Positions 1 through 11,239 of a stretch of 64,000 nt of DNA are shown piece by piece. Made by a program: the position numbers and the translations under genes. Source of the stretch: Nicotiana tabacum (taxonomy: Eukaryota > Streptophyta > Magnoliopsida > Solanales > Solanaceae); the NCBI RefSeq assembly GCF_000715075.1, contig NC_134082.1, positions 107,362,399-107,426,398 on the forward strand, read 5' to 3'. Positions within the stretch are counted from its first letter, which is position 1; each line of letters begins with the position of its first letter. A model generated the notes under the pieces. The model saw only the letters and a list, made by a program, of their open reading frames with translations, had not been told where the DNA came from and made no database searches.

Positions 1-307
1 GCTGATAAACTCGCCAACATTGGACTTATGAACAAACATGAAAGGTTCTTCGCTCAAGCTAAACAAACATGAAAGGTTCTTCGCTCAAGCTATCTCATTA
101 TCTAGAAATGTCAAAGCTTTATTGAAGAATGACCAAAAAGGCTGTGTCCATTTCAAAATGAGAACAAGAGTGGTCGCTATCTTTTTGAAAATATTTAACT
201 CTGATTGTCTAGGATTAATCATAATAGCATATGCTTCGACAACCATTTGTAATACAAAAGAGGAGTCATCTTTTAAACTAGAAGATACATTTTTTGATAT
301 ATACTAG
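1..307. other. unassigned sequence with a 30-bp tandem duplication
   Basis: A 30-bp segment is repeated head to tail at 31-60 and 62-91, with one extra A between. A 89-codon open frame (38-307, plus) runs through it, but I recognise no domain in it and it ends where LTR-like sequence starts. It could be an exon of an unrecognised gene or chance. I see nothing else here. Confidence 0.4.
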
Positions 308-1254
308 ATGGCCCATGCCCGTGCAAAAACAAGAGCTATGTGAGTGTACATGGATCGGATTGCGTACCGCAACGGACTAAGTGCTGAATGTATATGGATC
401 AGGTTGCATGTCGTAACAAGCCTTATGCCTATTTATATATTGGATTGGGCTATACACCGCAACGATATAGCGCTTAGGCTGTAGGAGCCTCTCCGGAGTC
501 TGTACACCCCCAGTGAGTGCAGGTACCTATTGTGTGTGTGTATTAAGGGTTGAGAGCCGAGTTTTGAGCTATTGAGAGCTTGAGTGACTGTTACCCTAAG
601 AGGTTGTATTTGTCTTGCTTTGTTGCTACACTGAGCTGATTTATGCTATTGTTTCTGAACTTCTGGGAAATATTATATCTGGTCTACCTAAACTTAGTAA
701 ATATGAGCTGACTTGACTTATATTGCCGGAATTTACCCATGTCTACTTTCATTATTGAAATTACTGAAATGAACTGTATTTGTATAGCTCGTCACTGCTT
801 CTTAGTTCGTTATTTATTTTTGTTACTTATTGAGTTGGTTGTACTCACGCTACACCATGCACTTCATGGCCAAATCCAGGTGTGTCCGATCACGGAGGAC
901 ATTAAACTCATGTGTGGTCGAGTATCAGAGATTTATGAGGTAGCTGCTGGCGTTCGTAGTCCTTGTCTCTCCTTCTTTGCTATCTTTCTTTTCTTAATTG
1001 ACATTTAGACACAGACTCTTGTAGACACTATTTCTTAGACTGGTTGCCTAGATGCTCATGACTTGGTGACACCCTGATGTTTGGGGCTATCTTTCCATAT
1101 TGTATTTTGAGTTTAACTCCTGTTTTTATAAAAAATCTGTTATGAAAAAGCTTTTGGTTTATCTTATATGAAATATCGAAGTATTTTGAAAATCGCCTTG
1201 CCTAGTACCTTCGATAGGCACCATCACAACATGTTAGAGTTTTGGGTCGTGACA
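308..1254 (+). mobile_element. LTR remnant, 5'-truncated (gypsy type)
   Basis: The right end reads GGCACCATCACAAC, then TTTGGGTCGTGACA at 1254, the same terminus as the gypsy LTRs ending at 41685 and 63404. Inside, GGAGCCTCTCCGGAGTCTG at about 485 matches GGAGCCTTTCCAGAGTCTG near 38118. No TG start is seen, so the left edge is approximate. No internal element region follows. It is probably a solo or truncated LTR of a Del/Tekay-like family. Confidence 0.7.
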
Positions 1255-1377
1255 AAAACAACTGTTGATAAATAGGAAAAAATGTTATAAATTTACATGT
1301 GATGAAGCCAAATAGAATTTTTAGAGAACTACCACATGTACATATGTTGCTAAATTTCTATGTTTTAGAGGTAGGTC

Positions 1378-1873
1378 AGTGTCGTGAAGAGCGTCAAGCG
1401 AGGAAAAGTGAGAAGCTCCTTTTTACTTAAAGCGAGAAAAAATGACAGTCAGTAAGAAAATGATAGGAAGAACTAGAGGACTAAAACGGAAAAAATGGTA
1501 GTAAGCAAGAAAAAAATTGGGTAACATTTCGCTGTAATTTTAAGGACTGAAACGAAAATAAAAAGAAGAAGAAGAGAATGAGAAAAAGAAGGACTGAAGA
1601 AAAAAAATTGGCAACATTTCGTCGCTGTTTTAGGACTGAAAAGAAGAAGAAGAAGAAGAAATCACATACCTGGGCTTGGACTCGATGAACTTGAACTTTG
1701 CTCTGCTCCTCAATGATGTTTGAAAAAAGATACATTTTTTTAACGTTGGCAGTCACTTAAAATACCAAAACGCTCTCTACTATCGCTTCTCGCTTTTTGG
1801 CATAAGCGCACGCTTCAACTAATGTGCTTAGCTTCGCGCTTTAAGCGCTAAAGTGAGCGCTTTTCACAACACC
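1378..1873. mobile_element. candidate MITE (short DNA transposon)
   Basis: The left edge reads GTGTCGTGAAGAGCG and the reverse complement of the right edge reads GTGTTGTGAAAAGCG, which would be about 13/15 matching terminal inverted repeats around a roughly 495-bp body with no ORF. CAGT occurs at both outer edges but a convincing longer target duplication is not visible. The body holds GAA-rich runs and AAGCGC-type short repeats (1790-1870). The superfamily cannot be named from this. Confidence 0.35.
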
Positions 1874-1880
1874 AGTATTA

Positions 1881-1915
1881 GGTTATTTCTATTTTGTGGA
1901 TAAATAGAAATAACC
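1881..1915. repeat. perfect 14-bp inverted repeat (hairpin)
   Basis: GGTTATTTCTATTT (1881-1894) is followed by a 7-base spacer and by its exact complement (1902-1915). The left-arm context CAGTATTAGGTTATTT recurs directly after the hairpin (from 1915), so the hairpin lies between short direct repeats. It may be a transposon footprint or a tiny inverted duplication next to the candidate MITE. Confidence 0.6.
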
Positions 1916-2112
1916 AGTATTAGGTTATTTCCATGAAAGCCAAAACCTGATCGCAAAAAGGAAGCTGATTAACTTGTAAATATTTTTCGGGAAAAAACAA
2001 AGAATAAGAGAAAAATATGTTAGAAGATGCAAAAGAAAATAATAGTTATTAAAGGATGGGTATAGTCCATAATTCAAACAATGAATGAGAAAGAGAAATT
2101 TTTGAGTGACCT

Positions 2113-3958
2113 TCAATTCATTTTCACTGGAGTCGTTGGCTCTAGTTTTTGTTTTAGCTTGAACAATTCACCTCGTTCAGTTGCTAGCTCCATTTCTCCA
2201 TCAGAGGAAGACAAATCTTCTTTCTTTCTCTTGCTGCCTTCACCTATATCCATTGTGGTTGGTGCACAATTTCTGACTAAGCCTACTTTTCACGTCTTGC
2301 ATTTGCAGGGACTCATTCTAGAAAAAGGAAATATATTAAGTTATTTTTCAAGTTCAATAGTGAAGTGATCATGTGTGAACTGTTTACTTAGAATACGTAC
2401 GTTAACTGAAGCTCGCTCGTAAACCTCTTCTGCAGTAAGAGATAAAATTTTCTCTCCTTCTTTACCCATAGCCATTCCAAATACTGAGCCAGAGACATCT
2501 TGAAGATTCACATCAAATCGAACCTGTAGTATATGTGTGAAAGTCCATTTCGATAAAAAGAGAAAGATTCTGGTAGATAATCAATTTGGACGTATCTATA
2601 AATTAGATAAGAAAGTACCTGGGAGTCAACATATTCTGTTGATTGCAGTTCATACAATGAATTTCTCTTCTGAATGGACTCCTCACTTTTTGTCCACAGT
2701 TTGAACATATTAAAATGTAAAAACACTTGAGCTCACTTGGAAGTGGTAATTCTGCCTCAATGAAAAAGGTGTGTCCCTATGTTACCAAAGTGAGAGTAAT
2801 TTTTATAAGGACAAATACTTATATCATTGTATAAAATATGTGAATAGAAATTATACTGACGTCCTGCTGTTATTGAACATTTGCAATTGGCACTATTTCT
2901 TCATCCACTGGAACAGAAATAAGAGATCCGGATGTGGATGTGCTCCTCACAACGAAAGAAGCAAGTATTTCTTTGTTTTCTATGATCCTGTCCCAAAAAA
3001 ATGGCAATACCTTAGAATGTTAATAATAAGAAAAAATATGATCAATATACTGAGGATTAATGTGATACCATTTACCTAGTTGCAGCCATTGTTGATAAGG
3101 TAGATTAATCTGTATGGTTGTGTTAAACCTTATTGTCAATGATGTGCCTGTATAAATTACATTAAGAAATTACAAAATCACATTGGTTCTTTGTATAAGA
3201 TGAAGTATTGTTAATTTTAGTTTACCATTGTATTTCGACACCCCAATACGTCTTGCAAGGATGATGGGATATTCTTGGAATTATCTAAGGAGTTCCTTTC
3301 CCTCATCTTCAATAATAGCTTCTTCCCATATTGTGAATGTGAAAGCCTGCTTATTGTGTACATGAAAGCGGCAAATATTTATAGTACTTTTTTATATAGT
3401 TCGATAATAAGTATCCAGAAATGTCTGAAAAGCTTAGGACTTGGCTAATAGGCCTACCGAGTATCAATGACGGTGAGTTCCTACAATCTTTTCTGCAGAC
3501 TTGCAACATATCTTGGCGGAAAGCAGTTGACAACAATTGCAAGCACATCTATTGACAGAAGTATTAAAAGTTAATAAGTAAATGTATAAAATAGTAAATT
3601 CACAAGTTCTATTAAATTACTTTTTCGTTGATTAAAGAATAAAATATCCATACTGTGTTCTACGTTCTTAGTTAGATTCTTGATATATCGAGAGGCTTGA
3701 TACTCCCGAGTCTCTAAAGGACGTAACTGTAAGTTTAGTGGGTGGCAGAAACTCTTCTTCATCTGGGTTGTCTTTGTTAATTGGATCAATTATGATCTTT
3801 TTGTCTATAACCCACTCAAACATATGCAACGTTTTTCCGTATCTCGAATTTGGTAGCTGTATGTGTGCACCCGTTATTAAGTAGGTATGAAATAGTCTGA
3901 ATATCTTTTCATAATTGGGGATGTCATCACCATAAATGATTGCTTTGATTTGGTCTTC
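2113..3958 (-). pseudogene. RPA70-like replication protein A large-subunit pseudogene (multi-exon fragment)
   Basis: Minus-strand pieces translate to consecutive parts of an RPA70-like single-strand DNA-binding protein and are separated by GT...AG-type introns. Approximate exons, 5' to 3' in sense: 3958-3668 (95 open codons with IYGDDIPNYE and a repeated FHTYL-type pattern, OB fold), 3548-3458 (VLAIVVNCFPPRY), 3346-3226 (TIWEEAIIEDEGKELL and ILARRIGVSKYNG), 3147-3076 (SLTIRFNTTIQIN), about 2989-2866 (SGSLISVPVDEEIVPIANVQ), about 2775-2619 (zinc-finger-like CSNCGQ and CMNCNQ pairs), 2523-2401 (SGSVFGMAMGKEGEKILSL) and 2317-2113 (acidic and lysine-rich tail, stop at 2113-2115). Breaks: in-frame TAG at 3481-3483, TAA at 3281-3283, and a frame change in the last exon. 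The N-terminal exon is missing, and an LTR begins 418 bp upstream. Plants carry host RPA70 paralogues, and plant Helitrons also carry RPA-like genes; either origin is possible. The family call is from memory of the protein pattern, and exon edges are approximate. Confidence 0.75.
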
Positions 3959-4375
3959 CTGTAAGCAACCAACAAAGAAATTGTGGAAGACTCATATGTA
4001 GAGAATGTAAGAAATCAGTTAAAAGACATTTAACAAATAAAGTAAGACTGAGTATATGCTTCCTCTTTTCTTGTTTCCTTTTCGATAAGGAAAATGTAAG
4101 TTGAAAATGTATCTAAGACAGAATATATTCTAAAATAGGGGGACTTTTACAATCTCTTTATTCTAAACAAAATATTACTCATGGGTAGCTAAAAATTCTT
4201 TTTTGGTTCAGGCATATCATGAAATATTTTGTCAAAAAAGCATCTTATTATTGAAGAAGGCAAAAAAAATTAAGTTTCATTATGCAAAAAAAAAGGAAAA
4301 GATAGGCAGATTTATAGCTAACATTTCAAAATCATCCATGTACACGTTTATTTTTCAAAGATGGAATGAGCAAAT
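3959..4375. other. AT-rich spacer between RPA-like exon and LTR
   Basis: This starts with a splice-acceptor-like CTTACAG (minus strand) at the RPA-like exon edge. The rest is AT-rich with A and T runs and no recognisable coding segment on either strand. It is probably intron of the decayed gene, cut off by the LTR starting at 4376. Confidence 0.4.
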
Positions 4376-5160
4376 TGTCACGACCCAAAACTCTAAAATG
4401 ACGTGATTGCGCCTATCATGATATTAGTGTCACGACCCAAATCTACCTGGTTGTGATGACGCCTAACGTAGAACTAGGCAAGCCGACTCTTTTACCAAAG
4501 CAATCCAAATAATTCGAAATAATGATTTCCTAAAGCTGTTAATTAATAAAACCTTATTGCATAAGTCTGAATAACAAAGTGCGGATAGAAACAAAAGTTC
4601 GACATCGGGGTGTCACAAGTCATGAACACTACTAATAACTGTCCCGAAATATAATAAGACTAAAATAGTCTGAAAATCATCTACTGATATCTAAAGAAAG
4701 ATAGGAGGGAGAAGAGCAAGGCTGCGGTTGTCATGCGGCTACCTTACCAACTTCGAAATATTCGCGACGGATAAAATATCAACGCTCGCTATCACGTCCA
4801 GCAACCCCTGGATCTGCACACAAGGTACATGAAGTAATGTGAGTACACCAACTTAGTAAGTAATAAAGGTAAATAAAGACTGAGCAATAAGAAACATATA
4901 AATCCACATCATGAAATCTTAGTAATGTAATAACATGCTTTCAAATCAGTATATGAGTCAAATCACCTCGTTTAAAATCTAGTTTTAGATTAAAAAAAAT
5001 AATCATTTGAAAGTATTTTCAATAGTTTCAACAGAGACCCAATGCAATTTAGAGCAAAAGTGATGAAAATTATAAACAACCCCTCGGGCTAACATATATC
5101 ATAAACCGCCACTTGGGCATAACATCAGTCAGAATCAACCCCTCGGGCAAACCTCACAGT

Positions 5161-8100
5161 TGTCGCACCTCCTTTTACCGCCCCGCGAGGGTGCAGGGAG
5201 TTTTCTCCAATTAAAGGACAGTCGAAACGGGATTTGTTTGTTTGTTTCAGAGTCGCCACTTGAGAATTTTAAGGTGTACAAAGTCACCAATTTTAATCCC
5301 TGAATCGAGGGGAATATGACTCTGTTTATTATTCTGCGAACCAGAAATCCTGAGTAAGGAATTCTGTTAATCCGGAAGAAGGTGTTAGGCATTTCCGAAT
5401 TCCGTGGTTCTAGCACGGTCGCTTAACTGTTTTTATTCTTGGCTTAATTATCTCGATTTTATATTTTTTATTGCATGATTTTGTTACCGCTTCTGTTTAG
5501 ATTATTTATAATTAAAGACCCTTCTTCGAATCGAATCACGCGTACGTGTATTCGTTTTATATATTATATTTTTTTTACGTGAGAAATCGTGTCACGCGTA
5601 CCTGTACACAATGATATTGATAATTATTTATTATAAAAATAATTATTTTTTTTTCTAAATTGTGTTTAAAAATAAAATTAAGAACATTCGCCTTTCTTAA
5701 ATAGTGAACCACACATCTCGGGTTTTATAAAATTAATTTAATATCCCCCGACGAATCTCTTTTTTGATAAAAATTTGCTCGAAATTGCGCGAACGCATAA
5801 TCCGAATTGCCTTTAGAAGTATAATCAAGTCACGCGAACGCATCCTTAATTATGCAAATATTCTTGACAGTAATATAAATTCTCTACAAATGTTTATTGC
5901 ATCCATTTATTTTTAAATGTAAGAGTCATGGAGAATCACCGATTGGGATGCCACCAAATTTCTTGACAAAGAATTCAAAATTTATTAGGCGTTGCTACAA
6001 GTCTTATTTTACGCGTATGAATTATATACCTCAAAACTATTCAAATTTTTAAAAAATTAATGATATGAAAAAGAGACAAACAACATGTAACTAAAAATAC
6101 TACCATTTTTATCGTGGATACAACATTAATATATCCAAAAATCGAATCGCATATAAAACTGGAAAGAGAATTAATTTGATAGACAAATTAATAGTTTCTG
6201 AAGAATTTTCATTGTTATATTTAATGCGAACTCTATTTCTACATATCCTTGACATAAAATGTTGCAATTCGTGCTTATAAATCCCATATCCTTTTCATAT
6301 ACTTGTTTTTAGTCCAAAGTTATAATTATTAGTTAATTTTTGATTACGAAGATTGAGTTTGAGATAAATAAACCAATTCTTATTCTCTGCCTAAGCGAAT
6401 ATTTGCAAACACTAACTCTATATTTTGTAAAAAATCATCGACATTATTTCATACATTAAAAGAAATGAGTTGATCGCGTTCCTAAAATAACTATGTCATT
6501 TGTTATTAAGAAAGAGAACTAATCTACCAATTGATTTAATAAGACGACATCATCTAGCCTTAAACAAAATTAGATATTTGACAAAATAAGCTAGTAATGT
6601 AATTTCTGGGTATTTCCGTACTATTCTTTACTTAGCTAACAATATCACAAGATTTAATTAATGGCCAATTTTCTGCAATGTTCCCTATCTCAACAATTTA
6701 AACAGTAAATGTCATCACTAGTCCTCAAAACATATAAGATTATCGTGGAATTTACTACTCCAGAAGGTTAATTAGTTAACAATTTATCATGTCAAGTATA
6801 ATACTATATTAACCAACTGAAACTTAAACTAATAAAATTTAAATGAGTAGAAGACATCCTTATAATTCCAAACTTCATTTACTTGCCATATTGAAGCTTT
6901 TCATGACATGAATTTACAGATAGGTACCTGATATTGGAAGCAAAAGAAAATGAAGATGAGAATCAGCGACAGTAATAACAGTGCAACAACAACAACTGCC
7001 CAGCAACAGTAACAACCCAGGAACAGAGTTTGCAAACCAGCAGAACAATAATCCCAAAAATAAAAGCTTCAAGCTTTAAATGAAACAACAACCATTAATA
7101 CTAATTTCAAACAAAGAAAGAAAGCAAAAGATTTTTTAGTTTTTATTTTTATTTTTGAAAGCTTAAATATTTTTCGGAATTTTTCTTTCTCTTAAATGTT
7201 CAGCCCTTTTTTTTCTTCTCTCTTTTTCTTCTCAGATTCGTTTTTTCTCTCTATCTGTATCTGTGTGTATTTTTTCTCTATCTGTCTTTCTATTCTGATT
7301 TCAAGACTTCTTATAACCCATCCCATAAATCTTTCCATTAATTAAAATCAATACTTTTTCTCTACCCAACCCATTATCTTCCCACTCATCCCCATTACAT
7401 TAAATAAACATATCACACCACCCCATTATATTTTGTCCCCCATGCCTAACATAAAATAATACAAGATTCCCCCCACTAAATTTTGTCTTGTCCCCCTTTA
7501 TATTAAATAACCATATCACAACCCACCCCATTTCATTTTGTCCCCCATGCTTCAAATAAACAATTACAAAATGTACAATTCCTAAACTACCCCTCCGACC
7601 CTATTACAAATTACTATTTTACCCCCGAAAGTACTATAAATTACCAAACTACCCATCAGCTATAACACATCATTTAATCAAACTTAACCAAAATATAGAC
7701 AATATGATTAATTTCTAACAATGTTCAAACAACAAATTTCATGAACATGATTTCTTCAACATTTCAACAACAAAGCACATGAACATGAATTGAACAACAA
7801 AGAACAACTAAAATTTGATTGAACAATATTTTAGCAACAAACAATCCTATTTTCGGATTCAACAACAACAACAAACAAGTATATTTAGATTTCTAAATTC
7901 AATAATATTGAACTTAAAATCAACTATTCTAACAACATTACAACAAACAATTCTTATATTAAACTTTAAACAAGATTATGAGACCAATTCAAGAAATAAT
8001 CATAAATGATAAACAAGAAATCAAACTATACAAAATTCGGATTCAAGATCATCCAAACAAAGTATGAACATGAATGAAATCTATATTAAACAACAAACAT

Positions 8101-9772
8101 GACGGATAAAACGATTAAATCAATATATTTCCTTTAACACAACTAAATTCTTTTTAGACAAATAACAAGATCGACGAATAAACAATTATGAACTTAAGCT
8201 TGAACTTAACAATATTAACAATTTCTAACAATACATAAACACATGAAACAAATTGAAGAAATAGTTAATTAAATTTCAATTTGAATCTAACAAACATCAA
8301 ATTAACAAATATTCACTTAAACAATAATACAAACATGAAATGAATATGAAAACAACTAATTAAACTTCTATTTTGAAATCTGAAAATTAATTTTAACAAA
8401 GCACATGAACATGAACAAACTAGAAAAATGATTTCAACGATGAACAACGAACAAAACAAGAATTGAATTCTTTAACGATTTTGGATCCGAAAAATATCAA
8501 ACAAAAATATGGACAAAAATAAAACTCAAAAACAACTAACCGGAGATGAATCAACGACGAACTTTGATTGTAAACAAATATGTCCGAGAACGAATCTCGT
8601 ACCAAGATAACTTGACGTCGAAGACGACTACGAACGGACGACCAAAGAAGGTGGTCGTTTGGCATCGTTTAAAAACGAACAATGGAAGCCCGCCACAAGC
8701 AGAAGGCAGCAGCAGCAACACTGTTGGAGCAGCAGCATGGAATAGTAGTAGCAGCAGTGTCGGAGAAGATGCAACGACAGCCATGGGAGCTCGAGTTCGA
8801 GCTCGATGAAGCTCGTCCATGGCTGGACGCGGCGGGCAGCAGTTGTGGTGGTTTGTTTGGACGACACAGCAACAACATGAAGGATGAAAAACGCAGCAGC
8901 AACAGTGTTGGAGAAGAAGAAAACGTAACAGCAGGAGGAGAAGCAACTACGGGCAACAATGGTGGCGTAGAAGTTGCTCGACGAACTTGAAAAACGCAGC
9001 CATGGCAGCGAGGGGATGTCGTGGGGGTGAGAGTGGTTGTGTTGTGTGTGTGTTGACGTGAGGGGGGCAGGGGTGTGAGGGGGGAAGGTCTGCCATGGGA
9101 GGAGCTTGGGGAAGCTTGAGGAAGAAGAAGAAGATAGGAGGGGGCGGATGGATTTCTTAGGGTTTTCTTCTTCTTCTTTTCTTTTTGGTTTTGTTTTTGT
9201 TTTGTGTTTTGAAAAATGAAGGGTATTTTGGGTTATGGACTGGGTCGACCCAGTTCGAAATGGACTGGGTCGTAGGGAAGATTGGGCCATTTTTTGGGCC
9301 TGTGGCTTGAAATCGAAGAAGAGGCCCAATTCCGACTTTCTTTATATTTTCGCTCTCTTTCTTCTTTTATTTCTCTAAAACTAAATTATAAAAATACTTA
9401 AACTATTATTAAGAATTAAATTAAGTTATAAAAGCGCAAATTAACTCCCAATAACAATTAACGCACAATTAAGTAATAATTAAGCATAAAATTGTATATT
9501 TGGACATTAAATGCTAAAAATGCAAACAATGCCTATTTTTGTAATTTTTAATTTTTGTAAAACAAATTTAATTACTAACAATTGTAGAATTAAATCCTAC
9601 ATGCAAAATGCGACATATTTTTGTATTTTTTATTAATTTAGCAAACAAACATGCACAGACAAATACAAATAATTATTCAAAATATCACAAAATTGCACAC
9701 CAAAGAAAAATCATTTTATTTTTGAATTTTTTGGGAGTAATTCTCATATAGGGCAAAAATCACGTGCTTACA
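5161..9772 (-). repeat. element A sense 3' LTR (4612 bp)
   Basis: Partner of 18752-23376. It runs from TGTCGCACCTCC at 5161 to ATCACGTGCTTACA at 9772 (plus-strand reading). It includes a roughly 100-bp-period partial duplication near 7395-7550, where TTTTGTCCCCCATGC occurs twice, CAA-rich tracts (7730-8480) and the same GC-rich CAG block (8680-8990). Two TCACGCGTAC motifs lie near 5536 and 5592. No gene is supported. Confidence 0.9.
9341..9350 (-). promoter_or_regulatory. possible LTR TATA box (also 22944-22953)
   Basis: On the minus strand AAAATATAAA lies about 423 nt into each LTR, a plausible U3 promoter position, and it is identical in both LTRs. No transcription data exist here, and AT-rich plant DNA has many such matches. 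Confidence 0.25.
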
Positions 9773-9790
9773 GCTGCCCCTCTTTGCCCG
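9773..9790 (-). promoter_or_regulatory. element A polypurine tract
   Basis: The minus strand reads GGGCAAAGAGGGGCAGC and directly abuts the start of the sense 3' LTR (TGTAAGCACG). This is the expected plus-strand DNA primer. The same tract type sits next to element B's LTR at 48509. Confidence 0.8.
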
Positions 9791-9903
9791 AAGACACGAA
9801 GGGTTTTCGTGCAAAGATAAAGCGAGCGATTTTTGCCCATTCGAGTACTCCGTTGAAGCATTTTTTGAAAAAGATTTGACCGAACCTTTGCTTCAAAGGT
9901 TTC

Positions 9904-9942
9904 CTACATATCATGGGCTAAACAGGAATCAGGTCAATGTAG
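9904..9942. repeat. two-tier hairpin module, copy H1
   Basis: The outer arms CTACAT (9904-9909) and ATGTAG (9937-9942) are perfect complements, and GAATCAGGTCA precedes the right arm. The inner stem is weak in this copy. The arm sequence differs from H2 and H4 (CTACG/CGTAG), yet both sides changed together. Confidence 0.6.
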
Positions 9943-10261
9943 TTCGAGAAATTTTGGTAGCTGGGACTACCGTTGGGCTGCAGTGTTACTGTTGTTGGAT
10001 GCTATTACTACTGCTTACCGATCTCCTTGTTACACTGTGCTTAAAAGAAAACAAGAAGCTAGGCTAGACTGCAATTTTTCTTGTTGCCTTGCTTTCTTGT
10101 CTACTTGCATTTTTTTTCGGTGCTTTTCTTCTTTTTGACACATGCACTTGAGTTTGTGCTGTGACCTCTTGTTGCAACCTTCTGCTTCCCAGTGTCGGGG
10201 AATTTTATTGTCTCCTGCTGGGGATTCCTATTGTAACCCTCTGTTTTATTGTCCTCTGACT

Positions 10262-10556
10262 TGATCTTGAAATGTATGCCTCTGTTCTATGGGCGGGCTC
10301 CCAACTTCAATACTTGAAATTAAAGACTGAATGTATGCCTCTATTATCTGGGTGGGCTCCCAACTTCAACGCTTGAAATATAAAGACTGAATGTATGCCT
10401 CTGTTCTATGGGCGGGCTCCCAACTTCAATGCTTGAAATGTAAAGACTGAATGTATGCCTCTGTTCTATGGGCGGGCTCCCAACTTCATCAACTGAAATG
10501 TAAAGACTAAAATGTATGCCTCTGTTATCTGGGCGGGCTCCCAACATCAACAACAA
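10262..10556. repeat. tandem array of about 60-bp units, 5 copies
   Basis: Five units start near 10270, 10328, 10390, 10451 and 10512. Each contains AATGTATGCCTCTGTT followed by TGGGCGGGCTCCCAAC. That core is a small inverted repeat, TGGG / CCCA around CGGGCT. Short open frames here are repeat-driven. The array lies between the polypurine tract and the rest of element A, in the 3' untranslated part of the sense RNA. Confidence 0.85.
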
Positions 10557-11200
10557 CTTTTAAAAATAAGCGCCATTCCTCTCTTCAGGCGGGCTCCTGA
10601 CTTCAAATACACAACTTTTAAAATAAATGCCTTTCCTCTCTTCAGGCGGGCTCCTGACTTCAACAACAATTTTGAAAATAAATCGTCATTCCTCTCTTCA
10701 TGCGGGCTCCTGACTTCAACAACAACTTTGAAAATAATCGCCATTCCTCTCTTCAGGCGGGCTCCTGACTTCAATCAATACATCGCCATTCCTTTCTTTA
10801 GGTTGGAAAGATTTCAACAATTTTTTTTAAAAACGCCTTTCCTCTCTTCAGGCGGGCTCCTGACAACAACTTTGAAAATAATCGCCATTCCTCTCTTCAG
10901 GCAGGCTCCTGACTTCAACAACAATTTTGAAAATAATCGTCATTCCTCTCTTCAGGCGGGCTCCTGACTTCAAACCATACATCGCCATTCCTTTCTTTAG
11001 GTTGGCCAGATTTCAACAACTTTTAAAAACGCCTTTCCTCTCTTTAGGTGGGCTCCTGACAACAACTTTGAAAATAATCGCCATTCCTCTCTTCAAGCGG
11101 GCTCCTGACTTCAAACCATACATCGCCATTCCTTTCTTTAGGTTGGCAAGATTTCAAACACTAAATCGCCATTCTATTCTTCAGGGGGGCTCCTGACTTC
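10557..11200. repeat. tandem array of 45-57-bp units, about 12 copies, with higher-order pattern
   Basis: Units carry CCTCTCTTCAGGCGGGCTCC followed by TGACTTCAA. Every third or fourth unit is a variant, CTTTCTTTAGGTTGG..AGATTTCAAC, at about 10793, 10995 and 11140, so the array has a higher-order period. The core TCAGG / CCTGA around CGGGCT resembles the TGGG / CCCA core of the preceding array, so the two arrays share ancestry. Confidence 0.85.
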
Positions 11201-11239
11201 AACAATTTCTTCTTTTTTTCAAATTCAAACTTTTTTTTT

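Noticed and set aside
8546..9329. Overlapping open frames up to 233 codons on both strands in element A LTR (repeated at 22139-22583)
   Set aside because: They follow CAG/CTG-rich composition, overlap in four frames, give Leu/Cys/Ser-rich low-complexity products and occur identically in both LTRs. No domain is recognisable.
10344..11196. Open frames with repeated LFRRAPDF-type peptides
   Set aside because: These are read-through of tandem repeats in a 3' untranslated region, open on both strands, without start context or known domain.
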